A stretch of 64,000 bases of DNA from Syntrophus gentianae. GTDB taxonomy: Bacteria > Desulfobacterota > Syntrophia > Syntrophales > Syntrophaceae. The notes below the pieces were generated by a model that searched no databases, was not told where the DNA came from, and saw only the letters and a list, made by a program, of their open reading frames with translations. Positions within the stretch are counted from its first letter, which is position 1; every line of letters begins with the position of its first letter. The stretch is taken from NCBI RefSeq assembly GCF_900109885.1, contig NZ_FOBS01000018.1, forward strand, positions 1 to 64,000, written 5' to 3'. This document shows, piece after piece, positions 15,808 through 25,930 of the stretch. The position numbers were made by a program, and so were the translations under genes.

Positions 15808-18800
15808 CTATTTCCGATCCAGTTCATTCCGGACGGCGAGACCGATTTTTTCCAGGATGTATGGTTTTCGGACAAAGGGACCAGCCCCCATCTTCTGGGC
15901 TTCGTGGACGCGATCCGTCTCCGAAAAACCGCTGACGATCACGGCTCTCTGTCCGGGATGAAGTTCCAGGATTCTCCGGTAGGTCTCCATCCCGTCAATT
16001 CCGGGCTCCATGATCATGTCCAGGACCACCAGGTCGACTTTTCTGTCCTTGAGGTATTCAATGGCCTCTTCTCCACCGGCGGCAGAATCGACCCGGTATC
16101 CGAGTTTCCTCAGCATCATCGTTGCCAGTTCCCGTTGATCTGCGAGATCGTCCACCACGAGGATGGATTCCCCCTTACCCAGGTAAGAAAGGGGAGAAGC
16201 CGTCTTTCCAACGGTTGGCGGCTCTTCCCGGGTCACGGGAAAATAGAGGATAAAGCAGCTCCCTTTTCCTTCCTCGCTTTGCACATCGATGTATCCCCGG
16301 TGATCTTTCACAGTTCCCCAGACCACGGCCAGCCCAAGGCCGGTCCCGCTTCTGCCCATCACTTTCTTGGTATAGAAGGGTTCGAAGATCTTTTCCAGAT
16401 CCGCTGCGGAGATGCCGCTCCCCGTATCGGAAACCGTCAGGACCAGATAATCCCCTTCCCGCATCTCGTCATAGCCTCGTATCGGTTTGTCCAGGCAACG
16501 GTTTTCCGTCCGGATAGAAATCTCCCCCGGACCGGAGATGGCTTCGGCGGCATTGGAGACCAGGTTCATGACCATCTTGCCTAGATGGATGGGCGACCCT
16601 TTCAGGTTCAAAAGGTTCTCCGCAAGATCCGTCGAAATCTTCACCTGGGGGTGGTAAGACCGCAGCTTCTCAAACTCCGGGCTCTTCACATAATCGCGAA
16701 TCACTTTGTTCAAATTGACGACCTCCGCCACGGCGACCCCCCTTCGGGCCAACGCCAGCAGATCCTGGATAATCGCAGCCCCTTTCACGCTGGACTGTAG
16801 AATACGATCGGCATACTTCTTCGGTGAACCCTCTGCCGGCAGCATTTCCAGAAGAAGCTCGGAATAGCCCACCATGATCCCCAGGACGTTGTTCAGATCA
16901 TGAGCGACGCCGCCGGCCAGGGTTCCCAGGGCCTCCATCTTCTCAGCGCGCTTCAGACGCTCCTCCAACCTCTTTCGTTCCGTATTGTCCCGGATGCATT
17001 CTATGGCGCCGATGGTTTTCCCCTTGTCATCACGGAGCACGGACGCCGTCCCTGAAATATGGATATCTCCGGGCGGCAGATTGGGAGCAAAGGCCTCCCC
17101 GAACAGGACATCCCCCCTCCTTTGGATCGCCGTGTAGTCTGTCGCTATTTCCTGATCGGGATGCAGGGCATAATCAATCAGGGTGGGTTTTCGATCCCCA
17201 TAGAAAGGAATCGCATATTCATAGTTCCCCTTGCCGATGATCTCCTCCTTCCTGATGCCCGTCAATGCTTCAATCGCCCGGTTCCAGGTGATCACCCGCC
17301 CATCCCTGTCAATGACAAGGGTGGCGTCGGGAAGGAAATCAATGATATCGGCCAACCGTCGGCGGTTGTCTTTCAACGCCTCCTCCGTCTGCAATCGGTC
17401 GGTAATATCCTCAACAACGACCACAACCGTAGCTTTCTGGGAAGGCTCTTCCGGCGAAAGGGCCGTGGCGGTCAGGATCACATCCCGGAGAACGCCGTCT
17501 TTCCGGCGGTGTTTTGCCTGGATCGAGACGATGCCGCGTTCCTGAAGATTTGAAGAAAGCTCGCGATCCACCCTTGCATAATCCTCTTCATCGATGTGCA
17601 ATATCCGGGGGTGCAGTCCGATAATGTCGGACTCGGAATAACCGCTAATGTTGCACCAGGCCTGATTGATGCTTTGAATAACGCGGTCTTCCACGATCGC
17701 AAGCCCCACAGGCGTTGCCTTGAATATACTGCGGAGTGCCGCCTCGCTCTGGCGCAGCGCCGCCTCCGTGCGGATGCGCTGGGTCACATCGGTTTTGATG
17801 CTGGCCATGGCAACCGGATTCCCGGAACCATCGCGCACCAGGACGGTCCGGCAATCCAGGATGATCTCCTGCCCGTCTTTCTTGTATTGCACCACTTCAC
17901 CCCGCCAGGAGCCGTATTTCATCGTCTCCCTGAGGATTCTCTTCTGCATGGCGCCTTTCTCTGAAAGGTCACCATAGAGTTCTATGTTCCGGCCAAGGAG
18001 TTCGTCCCGGGCATACCCTGACGAGGAAGTCTGTGCTTCGTTCACGTAGGAAATATTTCCGGAAAGGTCCGTAATGGTGACCTGGTCTTCAATCTGGTCC
18101 AGAACAAGACCCTGCAGGCGATTCCGCTCTTCCGCCTTTTTCCGCCTCGCCATTTCCTCAACCAGGAGGCTGTTCCGAAACAAGACATAGAAGAAGCCGG
18201 CCATTCCCATGATCAGGAGCAAGGCGATCAGAATCAGCTTGTTCCGGAAATCGTCGAGGGTTCCGGTCACTTCCTTTTCAGGGGTGGCGACGACAATCGA
18301 CCAGTGCGTGTTACCCAGATGGATCGGAAGAAAAACGGCCTGTTTTTTGATGGAAGTGATTTCCTTGCCGCGGACCTTATTGAAATGGTAGGTCGCAACG
18401 CCCTGTTCACCACGGACCATTCTTTTCGCCATTGCAAGGATTTCTGGAAAATCCTTGCAGTTGGAGAATACCGAGTTGCCGACATGCCCCGGGACGGGAC
18501 AGGAGATCTCAATGCCGTTTCTGCTGATGACCCAGGCATAACCATCCTGGCCAACCCGGATATCCTTGACGTATTGACTAAAAATAGACTCAATCGGGAA
18601 AAGCACGGTCAAGGCGCCATGGAAAGAACCATTCCTGATGACGGGAACATGAACAAGGACGGTTTTGAATCCGCGCCGCCCGGTGAAAACATCGCTGGTG
18701 AATACCTGACGGGTTTTACGGACGAAGAGGAAATCGTCCATCCGTGTCACGCTTTGCTGGATGACCTTCGGATCATGGGGAACGGCGTAAATGATCCGGC

Positions 18801-19128
18801 CCTCTTTATCGATTCGGCTGATGATGCCCTGCTCTCCACGGGAAACATGGAAATCCCGCATCATTTTCATCCCCTGCTCATCGAGGGTCACAATATGCTC
18901 GTTTTCTGCAAGCTGCTTGAGCGATGCAATCCGTTCCTGGAAAAAAGTCTCAATGCTGAAGGCTGCCTGCCTGGCGTGAATTCTCTGCCTGACATTGAGC
19001 TGATCGATCATCTTGTGCCGGATGTCTGCATAGGACAGATACAGGAGGACCGAGGCAATGCTCATGAAAATAATGATAAAAAATAGATATTTCCAGTACT
19101 TAACAAGGGTGATTTCTCTGAACTTCAT
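15808..19128 (-). CDS. Cache-PAS hybrid sensor histidine kinase
   Basis: 1106 residues. Membrane helix (about 9-31), an extracytoplasmic double-Cache-like sensor (about 40-285; GQDGYAWVISRNGIEISCPV), a second helix (about 298-318), three PAS domains (about 335-720), HisKA (LAGGVAHDLNNVLG), HATPase (GTGLGLAVVWG) and a C-terminal receiver (LDMIMEPGIDG). From the last PAS onward it is closely paralogous to the CHASE2 kinase at 1817-5134, but the sensor half is different. Probably detects a small-molecule ligand outside the cell. No output regulator is adjacent. Confidence 0.9.
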   Translation of the reverse strand: MKFREITLVKYWKYLFFIIIFMSIASVLLYLSYADIRHKMIDQLNVRQRIHARQAAFSIETFFQERIASLKQLAENEHIVTLDEQGMKMMRDFHVSRGEQGIISRIDKEGRIIYAVPHDPKVIQQSVTRMDDFLFVRKTRQVFTSDVFTGRRGFKTVLVHVPVIRNGSFHGALTVLFPIESIFSQYVKDIRVGQDGYAWVISRNGIEISCPVPGHVGNSVFSNCKDFPEILAMAKRMVRGEQGVATYHFNKVRGKEITSIKKQAVFLPIHLGNTHWSIVVATPEKEVTGTLDDFRNKLILIALLLIMGMAGFFYVLFRNSLLVEEMARRKKAEERNRLQGLVLDQIEDQVTITDLSGNISYVNEAQTSSSGYARDELLGRNIELYGDLSEKGAMQKRILRETMKYGSWRGEVVQYKKDGQEIILDCRTVLVRDGSGNPVAMASIKTDVTQRIRTEAALRQSEAALRSIFKATPVGLAIVEDRVIQSINQAWCNISGYSESDIIGLHPRILHIDEEDYARVDRELSSNLQERGIVSIQAKHRRKDGVLRDVILTATALSPEEPSQKATVVVVVEDITDRLQTEEALKDNRRRLADIIDFLPDATLVIDRDGRVITWNRAIEALTGIRKEEIIGKGNYEYAIPFYGDRKPTLIDYALHPDQEIATDYTAIQRRGDVLFGEAFAPNLPPGDIHISGTASVLRDDKGKTIGAIECIRDNTERKRLEERLKRAEKMEALGTLAGGVAHDLNNVLGIMVGYSELLLEMLPAEGSPKKYADRILQSSVKGAAIIQDLLALARRGVAVAEVVNLNKVIRDYVKSPEFEKLRSYHPQVKISTDLAENLLNLKGSPIHLGKMVMNLVSNAAEAISGPGEISIRTENRCLDKPIRGYDEMREGDYLVLTVSDTGSGISAADLEKIFEPFYTKKVMGRSGTGLGLAVVWGTVKDHRGYIDVQSEEGKGSCFILYFPVTREEPPTVGKTASPLSYLGKGESILVVDDLADQRELATMMLRKLGYRVDSAAGGEEAIEYLKDRKVDLVVLDMIMEPGIDGMETYRRILELHPGQRAVIVSGFSETDRVHEAQKMGAGPFVRKPYILEKIGLAVRNELDRK

Positions 19129-19138
19129 TTTTTACCCT

Positions 19139-19509
19139 TCATTGCCCATACCAAGCGGAAGCATCAGGGATAAAAGCATTCAGGGTGGTTTTTATCCCGG
19201 AACATAAAAAGTGAACGGAGGGAGAGCGATCGTGTGTTCTGGACAGGCTGAACTCTGTGCTTAAAATTCGGAAATATATACCGTTTACAGTGTTTGAAAA
19301 ACAACAATCTGAATTTGCATATTTCATTCCTGGCTCAACAAACTGGCCCTGTCTGCTTTCTGAAGCCTTGGGTAAGAAAACGCTTATATGCCCAGTATTG
19401 TATGAGTGAAGGGAGCTTTCAATAAAATGGTAAGGGGTATTATGTCAATGAATTTCCGGATATTGCAGGAGAAATGATAATTTCAAGATATGTCAAAGCA
19501 GGCCTCGGG
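19139..19509. other. Intergenic region without a recognised gene
   Basis: About 370 bp between the hybrid kinase start and the end of the GNAT gene. It is AT-richer than its neighbours. No convincing reading frame, strong terminator or known motif was seen. It presumably carries the kinase promoter on the minus strand. Confidence 0.5.
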
Positions 19510-19971
19510 TCATTCCTCATCCGGCTTCATTTTATAAAGGCCGATCATGAAACTTTGTTGAAAACCGAAATTTCTGTAAAAGTCCAGGGCGGGAGCATTT
19601 CTCCGATCCGCCAAGAGCTGATGGCGCAATGCGCCTCCCTCTTCCCCCCAGGCAGCGACCTTCCTCAACAGAGCGGTCCCCAGGCCTTGACGGCGGTAAT
19701 GCTCTCGAATCACCATGTCCTCGATCAGAACACTGTATCCACCGGCCGCCGTGGAGATGACCAGCTGGCCCGTCACCATCCCCACAAGATTCCCATCGTC
19801 TTCAGCGACAAAGACGACATTTCGGCGTCGATCCGCCAGAAGAAGCCTCAAACCGGCGATCTGGTTTGCGGTATCGGGGACAAAGTCCGTTTCGAGAGCG
19901 AAGAGGCCTGCCAGCAATTGCGACAGAGCCTCGATGTCACTGGCTTTTCCTTCCCGTATCAGGGCTTTCAT
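19510..19971 (-). CDS. GNAT-family N-acetyltransferase
   Basis: 153 residues; a single GNAT fold with the acetyl-CoA-binding motif A (VIREHYRRQGLGTALLRKVA) and the usual C-terminal FYRNFGF. Substrate unknown. It is the last gene of the nif run, 71 bp after the [2Fe-2S] ferredoxin gene and in the same direction, so it may be cotranscribed. GNAT genes are sometimes found beside nif operons, but no nitrogenase role is established here. Confidence 0.82.
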   Translation of the reverse strand: MKALIREGKASDIEALSQLLAGLFALETDFVPDTANQIAGLRLLLADRRRNVVFVAEDDGNLVGMVTGQLVISTAAGGYSVLIEDMVIREHYRRQGLGTALLRKVAAWGEEGGALRHQLLADRRNAPALDFYRNFGFQQSFMIGLYKMKPDEE

Positions 19972-20042
19972 TGCTTTTTCAGACAGGCGGAAAGAACGGG
20001 CCGCCGGGAGCGGATGGCCTGAGCAGGGAAAGACGAAATCGT

Positions 20043-20351
20043 CTAGGCAATAAGGTACGCATCGGCCGGTCTTCCTTCTTCCAGGGCATCGATAATGTTG
20101 TCAATGTCTTCTTCGTTCTCAAATCGGCCATACCACCAGTTCTCCGGGTAGATCACCATCGCCGGTCCCCGGTCGCAGACCTTGAGGCACCCCGTGCTGG
20201 AGACAAAGACATCGGCCAGACCGCGATCCGAGAGCTCCCGTTCCAGATACTGGAGCAACTGGAGGGAATCCTTCTTGCTGCAGACCCCCTGGGAATCTCC
20301 GCCGGTCCTGTAACTGCCGCAGACAAAGATGTGGTGTTTCGGTTTTTGCAT
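20043..20351 (-). CDS. Thioredoxin-fold [2Fe-2S] ferredoxin
   Basis: 102 residues from the ATG behind CAGGAGGATGCC; an upstream in-frame start overlapping nifB is less likely. Thioredoxin-like ferredoxin with Cys ligands in HIFVCGSYRTGGDSQGVC and SSTGCLKVCDRGP, then the conserved YPENWWYG. Such proteins are often encoded beside nifB and probably supply electrons or assist cofactor assembly. Immediately downstream of nifB. Confidence 0.88.
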   Translation of the reverse strand: MQKPKHHIFVCGSYRTGGDSQGVCSKKDSLQLLQYLERELSDRGLADVFVSSTGCLKVCDRGPAMVIYPENWWYGRFENEEDIDNIIDALEEGRPADAYLIA

Positions 20352-20389
20352 GGCATCCTCCTGAAATAAATAATCAATCATCAATTCAA

Positions 20390-21649
20390 TCAGCCGCAGC
20401 CCATGCCGGTCCCGCTGCAGGTCAAACCCTGACCGCACGATCCCGCCCTACGCAGCAGCATCCTTGGAATTTCCCTGCCGGAGAGGATCGCCTCCACCCC
20501 TTCCCGGGCAAATCCTTCCATCACGACGATGCGCAAACCGGCCTCTTCCAGAACGGCTTGCGGGGCCCGGCCGATTCCACTGACCAGGACCCCCCGGCAA
20601 TCCTGCAGCAGGTCCGCCATCTGCTGCCAGCGGTCCGCGCCGCTTCCGGAAGAGGGGGTGAAGCGCCGGTCGACCAGTTCCGCCTTCCCGTCGCGCTGCC
20701 CGAAAATCCAGAGCTGTGACGCTTCGCCGAGATGCTGGTTTACCAGCAATCCCTCCATGCTGGCCACGGCCACGTAGGGTTCATTCTCCCGCGCCCCGCC
20801 GATTGCTGCCTTCCTCATCAGAGAGCGGACCTCGTCGGTCTGATCCCGACCGAGGAGCCCCACGGCATCGGCCCGGCAGCGGGTACAGTGCTTCATCTGG
20901 GGTAGGAAGCCTCCGGCCTCCCTCCGGATGCTTTCGGCGGCCTCCTGAGGCAGGGGGGCAATGTCGGCAAAGGGGGTTCCCGCGACATGATAGAGGGGGA
21001 TACAGTTCATCAGATCCGCCCCGAGGGCGGCCATCTCCCGGGCCACTGCCGCCACATGGGAATCGTTGATTCCCGGAATGACGACGGAATTTATTTTGAC
21101 CAGGACATTCCGCTCCTTGAGCTTGCGGATCGCCTCGATCTGATTGGACAGTAGAAGGTTGGCGGCTTCGACGCCCCGGTACATCCGGGATGCAAATCGA
21201 GCCCAGGCATAGATTTTACTGCCGATCTGCGGCTCGACGGCATTGACGGTAACCGTCACGTGGCTGATTTTAAGTGTCTCCAGGTCATCGGCATAGCGGG
21301 AAAGATTCAACCCATTCGTGGCGACGCAGAGCATGATCTCCGGATATTTTTCCCGGACCAGCCGCAGGGTTTCCAGCGTTTCCTCCGGGTTGGCAAAAGG
21401 ATCGCCCGGGCCTGCAATACCGACAACGGCGATGTTGGGAATTCTCTCCAAGACCTCGTCGAGATAACGGATCGCCTGGCGGGGTTTGAGGATGGCGCTG
21501 GCCACACCCGGACGGGACTCATTCACGCAATCGAAATCCCGGTTGCAGTAGTTGCACTGCAGATTGCAGTTCGGCGCCACGGGCAAATGGATCCGACCGA
21601 AGGAATGTTTCGCCCCCTCGCTGAAGCAGGGATGGTTATCGTAGTTCAT
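20390..21649 (-). CDS. nifB: Nitrogenase cofactor biosynthesis protein NifB
   Basis: 419 residues; start at MNYDNHPCFSEGA behind AGGAGGTCGAG. Radical-SAM domain with CNLQCNYCNRDFDC (C-x3-C-x2-C), followed by a C-terminal NifX/NafY-like domain (about 285-400) and a Cys-rich tail (CGQGLTCSGTGMGCG). It makes NifB-co (the [8Fe-9S-C] precursor) from [4Fe-4S] clusters and SAM. Last of the cofactor genes nifE-nifN-nifB in this run. Confidence 0.95.
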   Translation of the reverse strand: MNYDNHPCFSEGAKHSFGRIHLPVAPNCNLQCNYCNRDFDCVNESRPGVASAILKPRQAIRYLDEVLERIPNIAVVGIAGPGDPFANPEETLETLRLVREKYPEIMLCVATNGLNLSRYADDLETLKISHVTVTVNAVEPQIGSKIYAWARFASRMYRGVEAANLLLSNQIEAIRKLKERNVLVKINSVVIPGINDSHVAAVAREMAALGADLMNCIPLYHVAGTPFADIAPLPQEAAESIRREAGGFLPQMKHCTRCRADAVGLLGRDQTDEVRSLMRKAAIGGARENEPYVAVASMEGLLVNQHLGEASQLWIFGQRDGKAELVDRRFTPSSGSGADRWQQMADLLQDCRGVLVSGIGRAPQAVLEEAGLRIVVMEGFAREGVEAILSGREIPRMLLRRAGSCGQGLTCSGTGMGCG

Positions 21650-21744
21650 CTCGACCTCCTGTACCTGTGTTCTTTGTTGTCTGCCCAAACTTTGCGCCTC
21701 TTTGAAAAAAGGAAATCCGTTCCAAAGAGGGTTGATTGCCTTAC

Positions 21745-23127
21745 TTACATGTAGCTGTAGCCGACTGGCGACTCTTCCTGCCGATGTTCCAGCAGGGCGT
21801 TGACAATCCGGTCGTAAAGCTGCTGGGTTCCTTCATAGCCGGCTATCCGGATACGCTGGGCGCCGATCCGGTCGTGGATGGGAAAGCCGGCCCGGACCAG
21901 GGGAATGCCCAGTTCCCGGGCAAGAGGATAGCCCTTGCTGTTGCCGAGAATCACATCCGGGCGAAGGGAACGGCATCGCTCCCGGAGAGTGGCGAAATCA
22001 GAATCCTCCAGGACCAGCAGATCCGGGGAGGGATGCTCCAGGACAGCCGTCACGAGCTCCTTGAACCGCTCCGACGCCGCACCGGTGGCACAGAGAACGG
22101 GATCCATGCCGATCTCGTCGAGAAACGAAGCCAGGGAGACAACGAGGTCCATTTCCCCGTAAAGGACGGCCCGTTTGCCGAAGGCATACTTGTGCCCGTC
22201 GATGTAGGAATCCACCAGCCTGCCTCGCTCTCGGGAATATTTCCCGGGGATATCCGATCCCGAGAGGGCTTTCAGTTCCGAAAAGAAGCGATCCGTTTCG
22301 CGAATGCCGACAGGATATCCCAGAGTCCGGACCGGAACCCCGAATTCGCTTTTCAGAAAGGTGGCTGCCGTATCCTGATCCGCCAGACTCCTTCCCAGTT
22401 GCAGGGTTTCCCTCGCCGATCCCATTTTTTGAATGGCCTCGATCGTCGTCCCGCCGGGAGCGAGTTTCTGATATTCCGACCAGGACTGACCATCGAGCGT
22501 TTCCGAATAGTCCGGCAGCATCGTATAGGCCATTCCGAAGTCGGACAGGATCTCCTTGATGGAACGAAGGTCCGCCGGAGAGAGAAATCCGGGGAGGAGA
22601 TTGATCCGGTCCTGCCCTTCGCCTTTCTCGGCGAGCCCCGCCACCGTGGCTTTCAGGGCGGCCGAATAGCCGTCCATGTGCGTTCCCCGATAGCTGGGCG
22701 TTGAGGCGGAGAGCAGCGCAGGAAGGGCCACATCCCTTCTTTCAGCCCGATACTGATCCAGATAGAGGCGGATATCGTCGCCGATCGTTTCGGACAGGCA
22801 GGTCGTGGCGATGCCGACGGCAGTCGGGTTGTATTGTCGGATCACATTGTCCAGGGCCTTTTTCAGGTTATCGCCGCCGCCGAAGATGGCGCTCGTCTCG
22901 CTGAAATTCGAAGAGGCGATGTCGATCGGTTCCCGGAAATGACTGATGACGTACCGGCGGATATAGGTCGAGCATCCCTGCGAACCGTGAATAAGGGGGA
23001 TGCAGCCTTCAATGCCCCGGAAGGCGATGCCGGCCCCCAGGGGAGCGCAGAGCTTGCAGGCATTCCTCGTCGAAACGAAGGACGGATCCTCTTTTCCGCG
23101 AAAGGGTAGAACATCGGCGTTTTTCAT
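21745..23127 (-). CDS. nifN: FeMo-cofactor scaffold subunit NifN
   Basis: 460 residues, homologous to NifK. Cys residues in NACKLCAPLGAGIAFRG, the HGSQGCSTYIRRY segment and ATTCLSETIGDD match the nitrogenase beta-like fold. It pairs with NifE as the scaffold on which NifB-co is matured to FeMo-co. 26 bp downstream of nifE and in the same operon. Confidence 0.92.
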   Translation of the reverse strand: MKNADVLPFRGKEDPSFVSTRNACKLCAPLGAGIAFRGIEGCIPLIHGSQGCSTYIRRYVISHFREPIDIASSNFSETSAIFGGGDNLKKALDNVIRQYNPTAVGIATTCLSETIGDDIRLYLDQYRAERRDVALPALLSASTPSYRGTHMDGYSAALKATVAGLAEKGEGQDRINLLPGFLSPADLRSIKEILSDFGMAYTMLPDYSETLDGQSWSEYQKLAPGGTTIEAIQKMGSARETLQLGRSLADQDTAATFLKSEFGVPVRTLGYPVGIRETDRFFSELKALSGSDIPGKYSRERGRLVDSYIDGHKYAFGKRAVLYGEMDLVVSLASFLDEIGMDPVLCATGAASERFKELVTAVLEHPSPDLLVLEDSDFATLRERCRSLRPDVILGNSKGYPLARELGIPLVRAGFPIHDRIGAQRIRIAGYEGTQQLYDRIVNALLEHRQEESPVGYSYM

Positions 23128-23153
23128 GGCGAACCTCTCCTCTTAGGACTTTT

Positions 23154-24500
23154 TTAACTTTTCCGGGTGGGTGAGAATCTCCAGACCGGGCTTTTCAGGG
23201 AGGCATGGACTTCCCTGGAGAAATTCAGCATGCCTTCAAAGCCGGCCAGGGCCGTTTTGCGTTCGTGATTGTGGTCGCAGAAGGCGATCCCCATCTTGTA
23301 GGCAATGGGTCGTTCCTTAACCCCGCCGATCAGCAGATCCACCTGCTTTTCCTTCATGAACCGGGACAGCTCCAGGGGATTGGTGTCGTCAACGAGAATC
23401 GTTCCCTCGTCGCAGAGCTGCCGGAGAACTTCATAATCCTTGCTGTTTCCCGTCTGTGACCCCACCAGGGCCGTGGCGATGCCCAGATGGCGCAGGGCCT
23501 TCACCAGGGAAAAGGCCTTGAACGAACCGCCCACATAGATGGCCGCTTTCTTTCCCTGCAAAACCGCCTTGTATCCCTGGATCTCGGGAAGAATCCGATT
23601 GATTTCCCGGCGCACCAGGTGCTCGGTTTTTTTCAGGACGGTCGGGTCGTCAAAATGCCGGGCGACTTCATAGAGGGCGGAGGCCGTGTCTTCGATTCCG
23701 AAGTAGGATACCCGTTTGTAGGGGATTCCGTAACGCTCCTTCATGGTCTCCGCCAGCGCCGTCATCGAACCCGAACACTGCACGACATTCAGGGACGCCC
23801 GGTGCGCCCGGCGGATCTCATCCACCCGCCCGTCGCCCGTCATGCAGGACACCACTTCCACGCCCATTTCCCGATAGTACTCCTTGATCAGCCAGGTTTC
23901 CCCGGCCACATTGAAGTCTCCCAGGATGTTGATGCCGATTTCCGGCGCAGCGCCCGCGTCGTCCCGGCCGATGAGTTGAGAAAGGGCGTTGCAGGCGGCG
24001 GCGTAACCGTCCTTCTTGGTTCCCTTGAAGCCCTCGGAATGAACGGGGATGACGGGAATCCCCTGCTCCGCCGCCACCCTGCGGCAGACCGCCGCCACGT
24101 CGTCGCCGATCAGCCCGACGATACAGGTCGCATAAACGAAAGCGGCCCGGGGTTTATAGGTGGGGATCAGTTCCGTCAGGGCGCAGTAGAGTTTCCCCTC
24201 ACCCCCGTAAATGACCTCTTTCTCGCGGAGGTCCGTGGAAAAGCTCATCCGGTGCAGTTCCGGTCCGGAAGAGAGGGCTCCCCGGATGTCCCAAGTATAG
24301 GCCGCGCACCCCACGGGACCGTGGACGAGGTGCAGGGCGTCGGCAACGGGATAAAGGACGACCCGCGAACCGCAGAAGACGCAGGCCCGCTGGCTGACCG
24401 AGCCGGCCAGACTGCCCTTGTCGCAGGTCATGGCAAAGGCCGAATCTTCCCGGCGGTTCTCGTAGACCTGGGTCTTTCTGTCTTCCAGGATTTCAATCAT
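23154..24500 (-). CDS. nifE: FeMo-cofactor scaffold subunit NifE
   Basis: 449 residues; start at MIEILEDRK behind GGAGGATGGGTC rather than the TTG nine codons upstream. NifD-like fold with CVFCGSRVVLYPVADALHLV, HGPVGCAAYTWDIRG, YATCIVGLIGDDV and HSEGFKGTKKDGY. Partner of NifN. It keeps the alpha-type ligands of NifE but ends near residue 449, shorter than NifD. Confidence 0.93.
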   Translation of the reverse strand: MIEILEDRKTQVYENRREDSAFAMTCDKGSLAGSVSQRACVFCGSRVVLYPVADALHLVHGPVGCAAYTWDIRGALSSGPELHRMSFSTDLREKEVIYGGEGKLYCALTELIPTYKPRAAFVYATCIVGLIGDDVAAVCRRVAAEQGIPVIPVHSEGFKGTKKDGYAAACNALSQLIGRDDAGAAPEIGINILGDFNVAGETWLIKEYYREMGVEVVSCMTGDGRVDEIRRAHRASLNVVQCSGSMTALAETMKERYGIPYKRVSYFGIEDTASALYEVARHFDDPTVLKKTEHLVRREINRILPEIQGYKAVLQGKKAAIYVGGSFKAFSLVKALRHLGIATALVGSQTGNSKDYEVLRQLCDEGTILVDDTNPLELSRFMKEKQVDLLIGGVKERPIAYKMGIAFCDHNHERKTALAGFEGMLNFSREVHASLKSPVWRFSPTRKS

Positions 24501-24527
24501 GACCCATCCTCCCTCCTCTTTTTTCAA

Positions 24528-25904
24528 TCACATGACCAGTTCAAAACTCTCCTCCAGCGCATCCCGGTCCTGACGGTCCATCAGAGCCCCGAGGATCTTC
24601 TCCAGCAGACGCAGGCCCCCCCGGTAACCCACGATGGGAAAATACTGGTGACCCATCCGGTCATAGATGGGGAAACCGAACCGGACATAGGGGATGTCTT
24701 CGTCCCGGGCGATATACTTGAGGTAGGTATTGCCGAGAATCAGATCCGGCTTTTCCCTCTTAACCAGTTGATGAAAGGCGAAGAGATCGGCGGTGGCCCC
24801 TTGCTTGATTTCGCAGGATTCGCCGACGAACTGCCGCAGGGAATTCTCGAACTTCGCTCCCGCCGGCGTCCCCGTCACCACATGGAGGATCTCCATATCC
24901 AGATCCGAAAGAAACTGGGCCAGGGCGAGCAGATGGTCGGGATCTCCGGCCAGGGAGACCTTCTTCCGGTAAAGATACTGCTGCATGTCGCTGATGACAT
25001 CCACCAGCTGCCCCCTCTCCACTTCGAGGCTTTCCGGAACGGTGACGCCGGCGATTTTTCTCAGGCTATCGATCAGGGCATCGGTGGCGCGCAGCCCAAT
25101 GGGAAGATCCAGCACTTCAAAGGGCACCCCGCATTTGGTATCGAGAAGTTTCGCCGCCGCCAGAGAAGCCGTGCGGCCGAGGGCAAGGGTGAACTGGCTG
25201 TCTCCCGAACTCCGGATTTCTTCGAGGGTCGCCCCTCCCCGGGGATACATGTGGAACTTGCCGTCCAGCGGACTGTTGACCACGCCCGAGGTATCGGGGA
25301 AAAGAATCGTCTTGATCTTCAGTTCCGTTGCAATCCGCTTGATTTCGGCCATATCGGAAGGTTCCACAAAACCGGGAAGGATGTTGACCTGCTCCCGTCT
25401 TTTCCCGGTATTCTCGGCAAGATAGCTGACCATACCCTGGGTCATGTTGGCGAAGCCGGTCACGTGGGACCCCTTGAAACTGGGCGTATTGGTATGGATC
25501 ACCGTTTTTCCCGGAGGGATTTTCCCCTCCGCCTGAGCCTTCCGGATGATCTGCGACAGATCGTCGCCGATCGTCTCGGAAAGGCAGGTGGTATGAACGG
25601 CAATCACCTCGGGGTTATAAAGGGTAAAGATGTTGTTAATGGCCTCGACCAGGTTGGCCTGGCCGCCGAAGACGGAAGCCCCTTCCGTAAAGGAACTGGT
25701 CGTTGCCATAATGGGGTCCCGGTAATGGCGCGTCAGGGAACTGCGATGGTAGGCGCAGCAACCCTGCGATCCGTGACTGTGGGGCAGGCATCCGTGAATG
25801 CCCAGTGCCGCGTACATGGCCCCTACAGGCTGGCAGGTCTTGGCCGGATTGATCGTCAATGCCTGCCGTTCCACAAATTGTTCAGGTGTATGTCGTAACA
25901 GCAT
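24528..25904 (-). CDS. nifK: Nitrogenase MoFe protein beta chain NifK
   Basis: 458 residues, with the short N-terminus seen in clostridial and archaeal NifK rather than the ~520-residue proteobacterial form. P-cluster Cys ligands lie in AKTCQPVGAMYAALG, HGSQGCCAYHRSSL and HTTCLSETIGDDL. Forms the alpha2-beta2 MoFe protein with NifD. 26 bp after nifD, with AAAAAGGAG upstream. Confidence 0.95.
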   Translation of the reverse strand: MLLRHTPEQFVERQALTINPAKTCQPVGAMYAALGIHGCLPHSHGSQGCCAYHRSSLTRHYRDPIMATTSSFTEGASVFGGQANLVEAINNIFTLYNPEVIAVHTTCLSETIGDDLSQIIRKAQAEGKIPPGKTVIHTNTPSFKGSHVTGFANMTQGMVSYLAENTGKRREQVNILPGFVEPSDMAEIKRIATELKIKTILFPDTSGVVNSPLDGKFHMYPRGGATLEEIRSSGDSQFTLALGRTASLAAAKLLDTKCGVPFEVLDLPIGLRATDALIDSLRKIAGVTVPESLEVERGQLVDVISDMQQYLYRKKVSLAGDPDHLLALAQFLSDLDMEILHVVTGTPAGAKFENSLRQFVGESCEIKQGATADLFAFHQLVKREKPDLILGNTYLKYIARDEDIPYVRFGFPIYDRMGHQYFPIVGYRGGLRLLEKILGALMDRQDRDALEESFELVM

Positions 25905-25930
25905 AATGCTCTCCTTTTTCTTTTCTTCCC

